DNA of 64,000 bases from Liolophura sinensis (GCF_032854445.1 NW_027018033.1:47967-111966), one strand, 5' to 3'; counted from the stretch's first letter, positions 25,256 to 40,077 are shown. The notes: generated by a model not told the origin, from the sequence alone. Made by a program: numbers and translations.

Positions 25256-28200
25256 ACGACAAATCGAATGGTGCAAACCGCGTTGCTCTCCGACCAATAC
25301 TTTTGGCTGTAGTGACAATTGAATGATCATTTATGTCATAATCACGTGCCCAGCAACGGCTCTTACTCCATGGAAACCAGGGAAATTTGCAATTTTTCAA
25401 CAGCTGCCGATGCCTGTCTCAATTCCGCATCTTTTGGCACCTTACTGAAGTGAGTTAGTGTTCAGTTGTACTTTTTACAGCAGACTGTATCAAGTACCTT
25501 GTGTTTTTCACGTACAAATGGTGTGGTTTTTCTACATGTAGATAAAGACATTGAGATTGTCTTGGACTTAGAAGTAAGACAATTGCTGGGTGAGTTAAAT
25601 GGGCTTAGCCCAAAGATTTGACGTCTTCTGGGCTACCGAAGGGCACATAACTTATAGTCAAAAGTTGAATATAGTAATGACCAGTCGCGATTGTACAGAG
25701 TACAGTGTAGCCGATTTCAATTAACAAAAAGACCAGGTAAAAATGCAAAAGTGGAAAAACTGTTCAGTGCTGCTGGTAAGAGGCTAATCCGACGTATTTT
25801 TGTGACGAGAAATCGAATGGTGCAAACCGCGTTGCTCTCCGACCAATACTTTTGCCTGTAGCGACAATTGAATGATCATTTATGTCATAATCACGTGCCC
25901 AGCAACGGCTCTTACTCCATGGAAACCAGGGAAATTTGCAATTTTTCAACAGCTGCCGATGCCTGGCCCAATTCCTCATCTTTTGGCACCTTATAATTGT
26001 GGGTCAGTGTTTAGTTGTACTTTTTACAGCAGACTGTATCAAGTACCTTGTGTTTTTCACGTACAAATGGTGTGGTTTTTCTACACGTAGATAAAGACAT
26101 TGAGATTGTCTTGGACTTAGAAGTAAGACAATTGCTGGGTGAGTTAAATGGGCTTGGCCCAAAGATTTCCGGTCTTCTGGGCTACCGAAGGGCACATAAC
26201 TTATAGTCAAAAGTTGAATATAGTAATGACCAGTCGCGATTGTACAGAGTACAGTGTAGCCGATTTCAATTAACAAAAAGACCAGGTAAAAATGCAAAAG
26301 TGGAAAAATTGTTCCAGTGCTGCTGGTAAGAGGCTAATCCGACGTATTTTGTGACGAGAAATCGAATGGTGCAATCCGCTTTGCTCTCCGACCAATACGT
26401 TTGGCTGTAGCGACAATTGAATGATCATTTATGTCATAATCACGTGCCCAGCAACGGCTCTTACTCCATGGAAACCAGGGAAATTGGCAATTTTTCAACA
26501 GCTGCCGATGCCTGTCTCAATTCCGCATATTTTGGCACCTTACTGAAGTGAGTCAGTGTTCAGTTTTACTTTTTACAGCAGACTGTATCAAGTACCTTGT
26601 GTTTATCACGTACAAATGGTGTGGTTTTTCTACACGTAGATAAAGACATTGAGATTGTCTTGCACTTAGAAGTAAGGCAATTGCTGGGTGAGTTAAATGG
26701 GCTTAGCCCAAAGATTTGACGTCTTCTGGGCTACCGAAGGGCACATAACTTATAGTCAAAAGTTGAATATAGTAATGACCAGTCGCGATTGTACAGAGTA
26801 CAGTGTAGCCGATTTCAATTAACAAAAAGACCAGGCAAAAATGCAAAAGTGGAAAAACTGTTCCAGTGCTGCTGGTAAGAGGCTAATCCGACGTATTTTG
26901 TGACGAGAAATCGAATGGTGCAAACCGCGTTGCTCTCCGACCAATACGTTTGGCTGTAGTGACAACTGAATGATCATTTATGTCATAATCACGTGCCCAG
27001 CAACGGCTCTTACTCCATGGAAACCAGGGAAATTTGCAATTTATCAACAGCTGCCGATGCCTGTCCCAATTCCGCATCTTTTGGCACCTTATTCATGTGG
27101 GTCTGTGGTCAGTTGTACTTTTTACAGCAGACTGTATCAAGTACCTTGTGTTTTTTATGTACAAATGGTCTGGTCTTTCTACACGTAGATAAAGACATTG
27201 AGATTGTCTTGGAGTAAGAAGTAAGACAATTGCTGGGTGAGTTAAATGGGCTTAGCCCAAAGATTTGACGTCTTCTGGGCTACCGAAGGGCACATAACTT
27301 ATAGTCAAAAGTTGAATATAGTAATGACCAGTCGCGATTGTACAGAGTACAGTGTAGCCGATTTCAATTAACAAAAAGACCAGGTAAAAATGCAAAAGTG
27401 GGAAAATTGTTCCAGTGCTGTTGGTAAGAGGCTAATCCGACGTATTTTGTGACGAGAAATCGAATGGTGCAAACCGCGTTGCTCTCTGACCAATACCTTT
27501 GGCTGTAGCGACAATTGCATGATTATTTATGTCATAACCACGTGCCCAGCAACGGCTCTTACTCCATGGAAACAAGGGAAATTGGCAATTTTTCAACAGC
27601 TGCCGATGCCTGGCTCAATTCCGCATCTTTTGGCACCTTATTCATGTGGGTCTGTGGTCAGTTGTACTTTTTACAGCAGACTGTATCAAGTATCTTGTGT
27701 TTTTCACGTACAAATGGTGTTGTTTTTCTACACGTAGATAAAGACATTGAGATTGTCTTGGACTTAGAAGTAAGACAATTGCTGGGTGAGTTAAATGGGC
27801 TTGGCCCAAAGATTTCAGGTCTTCTGGGCTACCGAAGGGCACATAACTTATAGTCAAAAGTTGAATATAGTAATGACCAGTCGCGATTGTACAGAGTACA
27901 GTGTAGCCGATTTCAATTAACAAAAAGACCAGGCAAAAATGCAAAAGTGGAAAAACTGTTCCAGTGCTGCTGGTAAGAGGCTAATCCGACGTATTTTGTG
28001 ACGAGAAATCGAATGGTGCAATCCGCGTTGCTCTCCGACCAATACTTTTGCCTGTAGCGACAATTGAATGATCATTTATGTCATAATCACGTGCCCAGCA
28101 ACGGCTCTTACTCCATGGAAACCAGGGAAATTTGCAATTTTTCAACAGCTGCCGATGCCTGTCTCAATTCCGCATCTTTTGGCACCTTACTGAAGTGAGT

Positions 28201-29098
28201 TAGTGTTCAGTTGCACTTTTTACAGCAGACTGTATCAAGTACCTTGTGTTTTTCACGTACAAATGGTGTGGTTTTTCTACATGTAGATAAAGACATTGAG
28301 ATTGTCTTGGACTTAGAAGTAAGACAATTGCTGGGTGAGTTAAATGGGCTTAGCCCAAAGATTTGACGTCTTCTGGGCTACCGAAGGGCACATAACTTAT
28401 AGTCAAAAGTTGAATATAGTAATGACCAGTCGCGATTGTACAGAGTACAGTGTAGCCGATTTCAATTAACAAAAAGACCAGGTAAAAATGCAAAAGTGGA
28501 AAAACTGTTCCAGTGCTGCTGGTAAGAGGCTAATCCGACGTATTTTGTGACGAGAAATCGAATGGTGCAAACCGCGTTGCTCTCTGACCAATACTTTTGG
28601 CTGTAGCGACAATTGAATGATCATTTATGTCATAATCACGTGCCCAGCAACGGCTCTTACTCCATGGAAACAAGGGAAATTTGAAATTTTTCAACAGCTG
28701 CCGATGCCTGTCTCAATTCCGCATCTTTTGACACCTTACTGAAGTGAGTCAGTGTTCAGTTGTACTTTTTACAGCAGACTGTATCAAGTACCTTGTGTTT
28801 TTCACGTACAAATGGTGTTGTTTTTCTACACGTAGATAAAGACATTGAGATTGTCTTGCACTTAGAAGTAACGCAATTGCTGGGTGAGTTAAATGGGCTT
28901 GGCCCAAAGATTTCAGGTCTTCTGGGCTACCGAAGGGCACATAACTTATAGTCAAAAGTTGAATATAGTAATGACCAGTCGCGATTGTACAGAGTACAGT
29001 GTAGCCGATTTCAATTAACAAAAAGACCAGGTAAAAATGCAAAAGTGGAAAAACTGGTCCAGTGCTGCTGGTAAGAGGCTAATCCGACGTATTTTGTG
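25256..29098 (+). repeat. Seven-unit block D2, units 47-53 (classes 1-3-1-2-2-1-1)
   Basis: Unit starts are 25256, 25805, 26354, 26903, 27452, 28001 and 28550. This is the second copy of units 40-46. Unit 47 has a missing C near 25765 and an extra T near 25800; the two cancel, so its length stays 549. Unit 52 has a private GTTGCACTT near 28211. Both unit 47 and unit 54 start with ACGACAAATCG, marking the edges of the duplicated segment. Confidence 0.92.
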
Positions 29099-30195
29099 AC
29101 GACAAATCGAATGGTGCAAACCGCGTTGCTCTCCGACCAATACTTTTGGCTGTAGCGACAATTGCATGATTATTTATGTCATAATCACGTGCCCAGCAAC
29201 GGCTCTTACTCCATGGAAACCAGGAAAATTTGCAATTTTTCAACAACTGCCGATGCCTGGCTCAATTCCGCAACTTTTGGCACCTTACTGAAGTGGATCA
29301 GTGTTCAGTTTTACTTTTTACAGCAGACTGTATCAAGTACCTTGTGTTTATCACGTACAAATGGTGTGGTTTTTCTACACGTAGATAAAGACATTGAGAT
29401 TGTCTTGCACTTAGAAGTAAGACAATTGCTGGGTGAGTTAAATGGGCTTGGCCCAAAGATTTCAGGTCTTCTGGGCTACCGAAGGGCACATAACTTATAG
29501 TCAAAAGTTGAATATAGTAATGACCAGTCGCGATTGTACAGAGTACAGTGTAGCCGATTTCAATTAACAAAAAGACCAGGCAAAAATGCAAAAGTAGAAA
29601 AACTGTTCCAGTGCTGCTGGTAAGAGGCTAATCCGATGTATTTTGTGACGAGAAATCGAATGGTGCAAACCGCGTTGCTCTCCGACCAATACTTTTGGCT
29701 GTAGCGACAATTGAATGATCATTTATGTCATAATCACGTGCCCAGCAACGGCTCTTACTCCATGGAAACCAGGGAAATTTGCAATTTTTCAACAGGTGCC
29801 GATGCCTGGCTCAATTCCGCATCTTTTGGCACCTTATTCATGTGGGTCTGTGGTCAGTTGTACTTTTTACAGCAGACTGTATCAAGTACCTTGTGTTTTT
29901 CACGTACAAATGGTGTGGTTTTTCTACACGTAGATAAAGACATTGAGATTGTCTTGGACTGAGAAGTAAGACAATTGCTGGGTGAGTTAAATGGGCTTGG
30001 CCCAAAGATTTCAGGTCTTCTGGGCTACCGAAGGGCACATAACTTATAGTCAAAAGTTGAATATAGTAATGACCAGTCGCGATTGTACAGAGTACAGTGT
30101 AGCCGATTTCAATTACAAAAACACCAGGTAAAAATGCAAAAGTGGAAAAATTGTTCCAGTGCTGCTGGTAAGAGGCTAATCCGACGTATTTTGTG
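29099..30195 (+). repeat. Two-unit module E1, units 54-55 (classes 1-2)
   Basis: Unit starts are 29099 and 29648. Unit 54 has GCATGATT, CCAGGAAAAT, CAACTGCC and GCAACTTTT; its right end has GTAGAAAAAC and GATGTATTT. Unit 55 is class 2 with ACAGGTGCC. The same pair recurs as units 72-73 and 89-90, and in a more distant form as 30-31. Unit 55 is 548 bp because one A is missing near 30115, next to an AACACC change. Confidence 0.88.
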
Positions 30196-32940
30196 ACGAG
30201 AAATCGAATGGTGCAAACCGCGTTGCTCTCCGACCAATACTTTTGGCTGTAGTGACAATTGAATGATCATTTATGTCATAATCACGTGCCCAGCAACGGC
30301 TCTTACTCCATGGAAACCAGGGAAATTTGCAATTTTTCAACAGCTGCCGATGCCTGTCTCAATTCCGCATCTTTTGGCACCTTACTGAAGTGAGTTAGTG
30401 TTCAGTTGTACTTTTTACAGCAGACTGTATCAAGTACCTTGTGTTTTTCACGTACAAATGGTGTGGTTTTTCTACACGTAGATAAAGACATTGAGATTGT
30501 CTTGCACTTAGAAGTAAGACAATTGCTGGGTGAGTTAAATGGGCTTAGCCCAAAGATTTGACGTCTTCTGGGCTACCGAAGGGCACATAACTTATAGTCA
30601 AAAGTTGAATATAGTAATGACCAGTCGCGATTGTACAGAGTACAGTGTAGCCGATTTCAATTAACAAAAAGACCAGGCAAAAATGCAAAAGTGGAAAAAC
30701 TGTTCCAGTGCTGCTGGTAAGAGGCTAATCCGACGTATTTTGTGACGAGAAATCGAATGGTGCAAACCGCGTTGCTCTCCGACCAATACGTTTGGCTGTA
30801 GTGACAATTGAATGATCATTTATGTCATAATCACGTGCCCAGCAACGGCTCTTACTCCATGGAAACCAGGGAAATTTGCAATTTATCAACAGCTGCCGAT
30901 GCCTGGCCCAATTCCGCATCTTTTGGCACCTTATTCATGTGGGTCTGTGGTCAGTTGTACTTTTTACAGCAGACTGTATCAAGTACCTTGTGTTTTTTAT
31001 GTACAAATGGTCTGGTCTTTCTACACATAGATAAAGACATTGAGATTGTCTTGGAGTAAGAAGTAAGACAATTGCTGGGTGAGTTAAATGGGCTTAGCCC
31101 AAAGATTTGACGTCTTCTGGGCTACCGAAGGGCACATAACTTATAGTCAAAAGTTGAATATAGTAATGACCAGTCGCGATTGTACAGAGTACAGTGTAGC
31201 CGATTTCAATTAACAAAAAGACCAGGTAAAAATGCAAAAGTGGAAATATTGTTCCAGTGCTGTTGGTAAGAGGCTAATCCGACGTATTTTGTGACGAGAA
31301 ATCGAATGGTGCAAACAGCGTTGCTCTCTGACCAATACCTTTGGCTGTAGCGACAATTGCATGATTATTTATGTCATAATCACGTGCCCAGCAACGGCTC
31401 TTACTCCATGGAAACAAGGGAAATTGGCAATTTTTCAACAGCTGCCGATGCCTGGCTCAATTCCGCATCTTTTGGCACCTTATTCATGTGGGTCTGTGGT
31501 CAGTTGTACTTTTTACAGCAGACTGTATCAAGTATCTTGTGTTTTTCACGTACAAATGGTGTTGTTTTTCTACACGTAGATAAAGACATTGAGATTGTCT
31601 TGGACTTAGAAGTAAGACAATTGCTGGGTGAGTTAAATGGGCTTGGCCCAAAGATTTGACGTCTTCTGGGCTACCGAAGGGCACATAACTTATAGTCAAA
31701 AGTTGAATATAGTAATGACCAGTCGCGATTGTACAGAGTACAGTGTAGCCGATTTCAATTAACAAAAAGACCAGGCAAAAATGCAAAAGTGGAAAAACTG
31801 TTCCAGTGCTGTTGGTAAGAGGCTAATCCGACGTATTTTGTGACGAGAAATCGAATGGTGCAAACCGCGTTGCTCTCCGACCAATACTTTTGGCTGTAGT
31901 GACAATTGAATGATCATTTATGTCATAATCACGTGCCCAGCAACGGCTCTTACTCCATGGAAACCAGGGAAATTTGCAATTTTTCAACAGTTGCCGATGC
32001 CTGGCTCAATTCCGCATCTTTTGGCACCTTACTGAAGTGAGTTAGTGTTCAGTTGTACTTTTTACAGCAGACTGTATCAAGTACCTTGTGTTTTTCACGT
32101 ACAAATGGTGTGGTTTTTCTACACGTAGATAAAGACATTGAGATTGTCTTGGACTTAGAAGTAAGACAATTGCTGGGTGAGTTAAATGGGCTTAGCCCAA
32201 AGATTTGACGTCTTCTGGGCTACCGAAGGGCACATAACTTATAGTCAAAAGTTGAATATAGTAATGACCAGTCGCGATTGTACAGAGTACAGTGTAGCCG
32301 ATTTCAATTAACAAAAAGACCAGGTAAAAATGCAAAAGTGGAAAAACTGTTCCAGTGCTGCTGGTAAGAGGCTAATCCGACGTATTTTGTGACGAGAAAT
32401 CGAATGGTGCAAACCGCGTTGCTCTCCGACCAATACGTTTGGCTGTAGTGACAATTGAATGATCATTTATGTCATAATCACGTGCCCAGCAACGGCTCTT
32501 ACTCCATGGAAACCAGGGAAATTTGCAATTTATCAACAGCTGCCGATGCCTGGCCCAATTCCGCATCTTTTGGCACCTTATTCATGTGGGTCTGTGGTCA
32601 GTTGTACTTTTTACAGCAGACTGTATCAAGTACCTTGTGTTTTTTATGTACAAATGGTCTGGTCTTTCTACACATAGATAAAGACATTGAGATTGTCTTG
32701 GAGTAAGAAGTAAGACAATTGCTGGGTGAGTTAAATGGGCTTATCCCAAAGATTTGACGTCTTCTGGGCTACCGAAGGGCACATAACTTATAGTCAAAAC
32801 TTGAATATAGTAATGACCAGTCGCGATTGTACAGAGTACAGTGTAGCCGATTTCAATTAACAAAAAGACCAGGTAAAAATGCAAAAGTGGAAAAATTGTT
32901 CCAGTGCTGTTGGTAAGAGGCTAATCCGACGTATTTTGTG
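30196..32940 (+). repeat. Satellite units 56-60 (classes 1-2-2-1-2)
   Basis: Unit starts are 30196, 30745, 31294, 31843 and 32392. Units 57-59 are matched by units 65-67 at an eight-unit shift (4392 bp), sharing GGAAATATTG (near 31243 and 35635), GGCCCAAAGATTTGACG in units 58 and 66, and ACAGTTGCC (near 31988 and 36380). Unit 60 carries CTTATCCC and AAAACTTGAA, shared only with units 70 and 83. Confidence 0.9.
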
Positions 32941-35900
32941 ACGAGAAATCGAATGGTGCAAACCGCGTTGCTCTCCGACCAATACGTTTGGCTGTAGTGA
33001 CAATTGAATGATCATTTATGTCATAATCACGTGCCCAGCAACGGCTCTTACTCCATGGAAACCAGGGAAATTTGCAATTTATCAACAGCTGCCGATGCCT
33101 GGCCCAATTCCGCATCTTTTGGCACCTTATTCATGTGGGTCTGTGGTCAGTTGTACTTTTTACAGCAGACTGTATCAAGTACCCTGTGTTTTTTATGTAC
33201 AAATGGTCTGGTCTTTCTACACATAGATAAAGACATTGAGATTGTCTTGGAGTAAGAAGTAAGACAATTGCTGGGTGAGTTAAATGGGCTTAGCCCAAAG
33301 ATTTGACGTCTTCTGGGCTACCGAAGGGCACATAACTTATAGTCAAAAGTTGAATATAGTAATGACCAGTCGCGATTGTACAGAGTACAGTGTAGCCGAT
33401 TTCAATTAACAAAAAGACCAGGTAAAAATGCAAAAGTGGAAAAATTGTTCCAGTGCTGTTGGTAAGAGGCTAATCCGACGTATTTTGTGACGAGAATTCG
33501 AATGGTGCAAACCGCGTTGCTCTCTGACCAATACCTTTGGCTGTAGCGACAATTTCATTATTTTTTATGTCATAATCACGTGCCCAGCAACGGCTCTTAC
33601 TCCATGGAAACAAGGGAAATTGGCAATTTTTCAACAGCTGCCGATGCCTGGCTCAATTCCGCATCTTTTGGCACCTTATTCATGTGGGTCTGTGGTCAGT
33701 TGTACTTTTTACAGCAGACTGTATCAAGTATCTTGTGTTTTTCACGTACAAATGGTGTTGTTTTTCTACACGTAGATAAAGACATTGAGATTGTCTTGGA
33801 CTTAGAAGTAAGACAATTGCTGGGTGAGTTAAATGGGCTTGGCCCAAAGATTTCAGGTCTTCTGGGCTACCGAAGGGCACATAACTTATAGTCAAAAGTT
33901 GAATATAGTAATGACCAGTCGCGATTGTACAGAGTACAGTGTAGCCGATTTCAATTAACAAAAAGACCAGGTAAAAATGCAAAAGTGGAAAAATTGTTCC
34001 AGTGCTGTTGGTAAGAGGCTAATCCGACGTATTTTGTGACGAGAAATCGAATGGTGCAAACCGCGTTGCTCTCCGACCAATAGTTTTGGCTGTAGTGACA
34101 ATTGAATGATCATTTATGTCATAATCACATGCCCAGCAACGGCTCTTACTCCATGGAAACCAGGGAAATTTGCAATTTTTCAACAGCTGCCGATGCCTGG
34201 CTCAATTCCGCATCTTTTGGCACCTTATTCATGTGGGTCTGTGGTCAGTTGTACTTTTTACAGCAGACTGTATCAAGTACCTTGTGTTTTTCACGTACAA
34301 ATGGTGTTGTTTTTCTACACGTAGATAAAGACATTGAGATTGTCTTGGACTTAGAAGTAAGACAATTGCTGGGTGAGTTAAATGGGCTTGGCCCAAAGAT
34401 TTCAGGTCTTCTGGGCTACCGAAGGGCACATAACTTATAGTCAAAAGTTGAATATAGTAATGACCAGTCGCGATTGTACAGAGTACAGTGTAGCCGATTT
34501 CAATTAACAAAAAGACCAGGCAAAAATGCAAAAGTGGAAAAATTGTTCCAGTGCTGCTGGTAAGAGGCTAATCCGACGTATTTTGTGACGAGAAATCGAA
34601 TGGTGCAAACCGCGTTGCTCTCCGACCAATACTTTTGGCTGTAGTGACAATTGAATGATCATTTATGTCATAATCACGTGCCCAGCAACGGCTCTTACTC
34701 CATGGAAACCAGGGAAATTGGCAATTTTTCAACAGCTGCCGATGCCTGTCTCAATTCCGCATCTTTTGGCACCTTACTGAAGTGAGTTAGTGTTCAGTTG
34801 TACTTTTTACAGCAGACTGTATCAAGTACCTTGTGTTTTTCACGTACAAATGGTGTGGTTTTTCTACACGTAGATAAAGACATTGAGATTGTCTTGGACT
34901 TAGAAGTAAGACAATTGCTGGGTGAGTTAAATGGGCTTAGCCCAAAGATTTGACGTCTTCTGGGCTACCGAAGGGCACATAACTTATAGTCAAAAGTTGA
35001 ATATAGTAATGACCAGTCGCGATTGTACAGAGTACAGTGTAGCCGATTTCAATTAACAAAAAGACCAGGCAAAAATGCAAAAGTGGAAAAACTGTTCCAG
35101 TGCTGCTGGTAAGAGGCTAATCCGACGTATTTTGTGACGAGAAATCGAATGGTGCAAACCGCGTTGCTCTCCGACCAATACGTTTGGCTGTAGTGACAAT
35201 TGAATGATCATTTATGTCATAATCACGTGCCCAGCAACGGCTCTTACTCCATGGAAACCAGGGAAATTTGCAATTTATCAACAGCTGCCGATGCCTGGCC
35301 CAATTCCGCATCTTTTGGCACCTTATTCATGTGGGTCTGTGGTCAGTTGTACTTTTTACAGCAGACTGTATCAAGTACCTTGTGTTTTTTATGTACAAAT
35401 GGTCTGGTCTTTCTACACATAGATAAAGACATTGAGATTGTCTTGGAGTAAGAAGTAAGACAATTGCTGGGTGAGTTAAATGGGCTTAGCCCAAAGATTT
35501 GACGTCTTCTGGGCTACCGAAGGGCACATAACTTATAGTCAAAAGTTGAATATAGTAATGACCAGTCGCGATTGTACAGAGTACAGTGTAGCCGATTTCA
35601 ATTAACAAAAAGACCAGGTAAAAATGCAAAAGTGGAAATATTGTTCCAGTGCTGTTGGTAAGAGGCTAATCCGACGTATTTTGTGACGAGAAATCGAATG
35701 GTGCAAACAGCGTTGCTCTCTGACCAATACCTTTGGCTGTAGCGACAATTGCATGATTATTTATGTCATAATCACGTGCCCAGCAACGGCTCTTACTCCA
35801 TGGAAACAAGGGAAATTGGCAATTTTTCAACAGCTGCCGATGCCTGGCTCAATTCCGCATCTTTTGGCACCTTATTCATGTGGGTCTGTGGTCAGTTGTA

Positions 35901-38900
35901 CTTTTTACAGCAGACTGTATCAAGTATCTTGTGTTTTTCACGTACAAATGGTGTTGTTTTTCTACACGTAGATAAAGACATTGAGATTGTCTTGGACTTA
36001 GAAGTAAGACAATTGCTGGGTGAGTTAAATGGGCTTGGCCCAAAGATTTGACGTCTTCTGGGCTACCGAAGGGCACATAACTTATAGTCAAAAGTTGAAT
36101 ATAGTAATGACCAGTCGCGATTGTACAGAGTACAGTGTAGCCGATTTCAATTAACAAAAAGACCAGGCAAAAATGCAAAAGTGGAAAAACTGTTCCAGTG
36201 CTGTTGGTAAGAGGCTAATCCGACGTATTTTGTGACGAGAAATCGAATGGTGCAAACCGCGTTGCTCTCCGACCAATACTTTTGGCTGTAGTGACAATTG
36301 AATGATCATTTATGTCATAATCACGTGCCCAGCAACGGCTCTTACTCCATGGAAACCAGGGAAATTTGCAATTTTTCAACAGTTGCCGATGCCTGGCTCA
36401 ATTCCGCATCTTTTGGCACCTTACTGAAGTGAGTTAGTGTTCAGTTGTACTTTTTACAGCAGACTGTATCAAGTACCTTGTGTTTTTCACGTACAAATGG
36501 TGTGGTTTTTCTACACGTAGATAAAGACATTGAGATTGTCTTGGACTTAGAAGTAAGACAATTGCTGGGTGAGTTAAATGGGCTTAGCCCAAAGATTTGA
36601 CGTCTTCTGGGCTACCGAAGGGCACATAACTTATAGTCAAAAGTTGAATATAGTAATGACCAGTCGCGATTGTACAGAGTACAGTGTAGCCGATTTCAAT
36701 TAACAAAAAGACCAGGTAAAAATGCAAAAGTGGAAAAACTGTTCCAGTGCTGCTGGTAAGAGGCTAATCCGACGTATTTTGTGACGAGAAATCGAATGGT
36801 GCAAACCGCGTTGCTCTCCAACCAATACTTTTGCCTGTAGCGACAATTGAATGATCATTTATGTCATAATCACGTGCCCAGCAACGGCTCTTACTCCATG
36901 GAAACAAGGGAAATTTGCAATTTTTCAACAGCTGCCGATGCCTGGCCCAATTCCTCATCTTTTGGCACCTTATAATTGTGGGTCAGTGTTTAGTTGTACT
37001 TTTTACAGCAGACTGTATCAAGTACCTTGTGTTTTTCACGTACAAATGGTGTGGTTTTTCTACACGTAGATAAAGACATTGAGATTGTCTTGGACTTAGA
37101 AGTAAGACAATTGCTGGGTGAGTTAAATGGGCTTGGCCCAAAGATTTCAGGTCTTCTGGGCTACCGAAGGGCACATAACTTATAGTCAAAAGTTGAATAT
37201 AGTAATGACCAGTCGCGATTGTACAGAGTACAGTGTAGCCGATTTCAATTAACAAAAAGACCAGGTAAAAATGCAAAAGTGGAAAAATTGTTCCAGTGCT
37301 GCTGGTAAGAGGCTAATCCGACGTATTTTGTGACGAGAAATCGAATGGTGCAATCCGCGTTGCTCTCCGACCAATACGTTTGGCTGTAGCGACAATTGAA
37401 TGATCATTTATGTCATAATCACGTGCCCAGCAACGGCTCTTACTCCATGGAAACCAGGGAAATTGGCAATTTTTCAACAGCTGCCGATGCCTGTCTCAAT
37501 TCCGCATATTTTGGCACCTTACTGAAGTGAGTCAGTGTTCAGTTTTACTTTTTACAGCAGACTGTATCAAGTACCTTGTGTTTATCACGTACAAATGGTG
37601 TGGTTTTTCTACACGTAGATAAAGACATTGAGATTGTCTTGGACTTAGAAGTAAGGCAATTGCTGGGTGAGTTAAATGGGCTTAGCCCAAAGATTTGACG
37701 TCTTCTGGGCTACCGAAGGGCACATAACTTATAGTCAAAAGTTGAATATAGTAATGACCAGTCGCGATTGTACAGAGTACAGTGTAGCCGATTTCAATTA
37801 ACAAAAAGACCAGGCAAAAATGCAAAAGTGGAAAAACTGTTCCAGTGCTGCTGGTAAGAGGCTAATCCGACGTATTTTGTGACGAGAAATCGAATGGTGC
37901 AAACCGCGTTGCTCTCCGACCAATACGTTTGGCTGTAGTGACAATTGAATGATCATTTATGTCATAATCACGTGCCCAGCAACGGCTCTTACTCCATGGA
38001 AACCAGGGAAATTTGCAATTTATCAACAGCTGCCGATGCCTGGCCCAATTCCGCATCTTTTGGCACCTTATTCATGTGGGTCTGTGGTCAGTTGTACTTT
38101 TTACAGCAGACTGTATCAAGTACCTTGTGTTTTTTATGTACAAATGGTCTGGTCTTTCTACACATAGATAAAGACATTGAGATTGTCTTGGAGTAAGAAG
38201 TAAGACAATTGCTGGGTGAGTTAAATGGGCTTATCCCAAAGATTTGACGTCTTCTGGGCTACCGAAGGGCACATAACTTATAGTCAAAACTTGAATATAG
38301 TAATGACCAGTCGCGATTGTACAGAGTACAGTGTAGCCGATTTCAATTAACAAAAAGACCAGGTAAAAATGCAAAAGTGGAAAAATTGTTCCAGTGCTGT
38401 TGGTAAGAGGCTAATCCGACGTATTTTGTGACGAGAAATCGAATGGTGCAAACCGCGTTGCTCTCTGACCAATACCTTTGGCTGTAGCGACAATTGCATG
38501 ATTATTTATGTCATAATCACGTGCCCAGCAACGGCTCTTACTCCATGGAAACAAGGGAAATTGGCAATTTTTCAACAGCTGCCGATGCCTGGCTCAATTC
38601 CGCATCTTTTGGCACCTTATTCATGTGGGTCTGTGGTCAGTTGTACTTTTTACAGCAGACTGTATCAAGTATCTTGTGTTTTTCACGTACAAATGGTGTT
38701 GTTTTTCTACACGTAGATAAAGACATTGAGATTGTCTTGGACTTAGAAGTAAGACAATTGCTGGGTGAGTTAAATGGGCTTGGCCCAAAGATTTCAGGTC
38801 TTCTGGGCTACCGAAGGGCACATAACTTATAGTCAAAAGTTGAATATAGTAATGACCAGTCGCGATTGTACAGAGTACAGTGTAGCCGATTTCAATTAAC

Positions 38901-38979
38901 AAAAAGACCAGGCAAAAATGCAAAAGTGGAAAAACTGTTCCAGTGCTGCTGGTAAGAGGCTAATCCGACGTATTTTGTG
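32941..38979 (+). repeat. Eleven-unit block F1, units 61-71 (classes 2-2-2-1-2-2-1-3-1-2-2)
   Basis: Unit starts are 32941, 33490, 34039, 34588, 35137, 35686, 36235, 36784, 37333, 37882 and 38431. The class order is repeated exactly by units 74-84, 13 units to the right. Rare shared marks are AATAGTTTT (near 34079 and 41216), CACATGCCC (units 63 and 76) and CTTATCCC with AAAACTTGAA (units 70 and 83). Unit 62 has a cluster of private changes, GAGAATTCG near 33493 and three changes to T near 33555-33565, absent from its partner unit 75. Confidence 0.9.
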
Positions 38980-40077
38980 ACGAGAAATCGAATGGTGCAA
39001 ACCGCGTTGCTCTCCGACCAATACTTTTGGCTGTAGCGACAATTGCATGATTATTTATGTCATAATCACGTGCCCAGCAACGGCTCTTACTCCATGGAAA
39101 CCAGGAAAATTTGCAATTTTTCAACAACTGCCGATGCCTGGCTCAATTCCGCAACTTTTGGCACCTTACTGAAGTGGGTCAGTGTTCAGTTTTACTTTTT
39201 ACAGCAGACTGTATCAAGTACCTTGTGTTTATCACGTACAAATGGTGTGGTTTTTCTACACGTAGATAAAGACATTGAGATTGTCTTGCACTTAGAAGTA
39301 AGACAATTGCTGGGTGAGTTAAATGGGCTTGGCCCAAAGATTTCAGGTCTTCTGGGCTACCGAAGGGCACATAACTTATAGTCAAAAGTTGAATATAGTA
39401 ATGACCAGTCGCGATTGTACAGAGTACAGTGTAGCCGATTTCAATTAACAAAAAGACCAGGCAAAAATGCAAAAGTAGAAAAACTGTTCCAGTGCTGCTG
39501 GTAAGAGGCTAATCCGATGTATTTTGTGACGAGAAATCGAATGGTGCAAACCGCGTTCCTCTCCGACCAATACTTTTGGCTGTAGTGACAATTGAATGAT
39601 CATTTATGTCATAATCACGTGCCCAGCAACGGCTCTTACTCCATGGAAACCAGGGAAATTTGCAATTTTTCAACAGGTGCCGATGCCTGGCTCAATTCCG
39701 CATCTTTTGGCACCTTATTCATGTGGGTCTGTGGTCAGTTGTACTTTTTACAGCAGACTGTATCAAGTACCTTGTGTTTTTCACGTACAAATGGTCTGGT
39801 CTTTCTACACGTAGATAAAGACATTGAGATTGTCTTGCACTTAGAAGTAAGGCAATTGCTGGGTGAGTTAAATGGGCTTAGCCCAAAGATTTGACGTCTT
39901 CTGGGCTACCGAAGGGCACATAACTTATAGTCAAAAGTTGAATATAGTAATGACCAGTCGCGATTGTACAGAGTACAGTGTAGCCGATTTGAATTAACAA
40001 AAAGACCAGGCAAAAATGCAAAAGTGGAAAAACTGTTCCAGTGCTGCTGGTAAGAGGCTAATCCGACGTATTTTGTG
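38980..40077 (+). repeat. Two-unit module E2, units 72-73 (classes 1-2)
   Basis: Unit starts are 38980 and 39529. Unit 72 matches unit 54 closely. Unit 73 starts like unit 55 (ACAGGTGCC, class 2) but its right part has GGTCTGGTCTTT, TTGCACTT and the AGCCC/GACGTC haplotype, so it is itself a mosaic. It has a private CGTTCCTCTCC near 39555. Confidence 0.87.
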
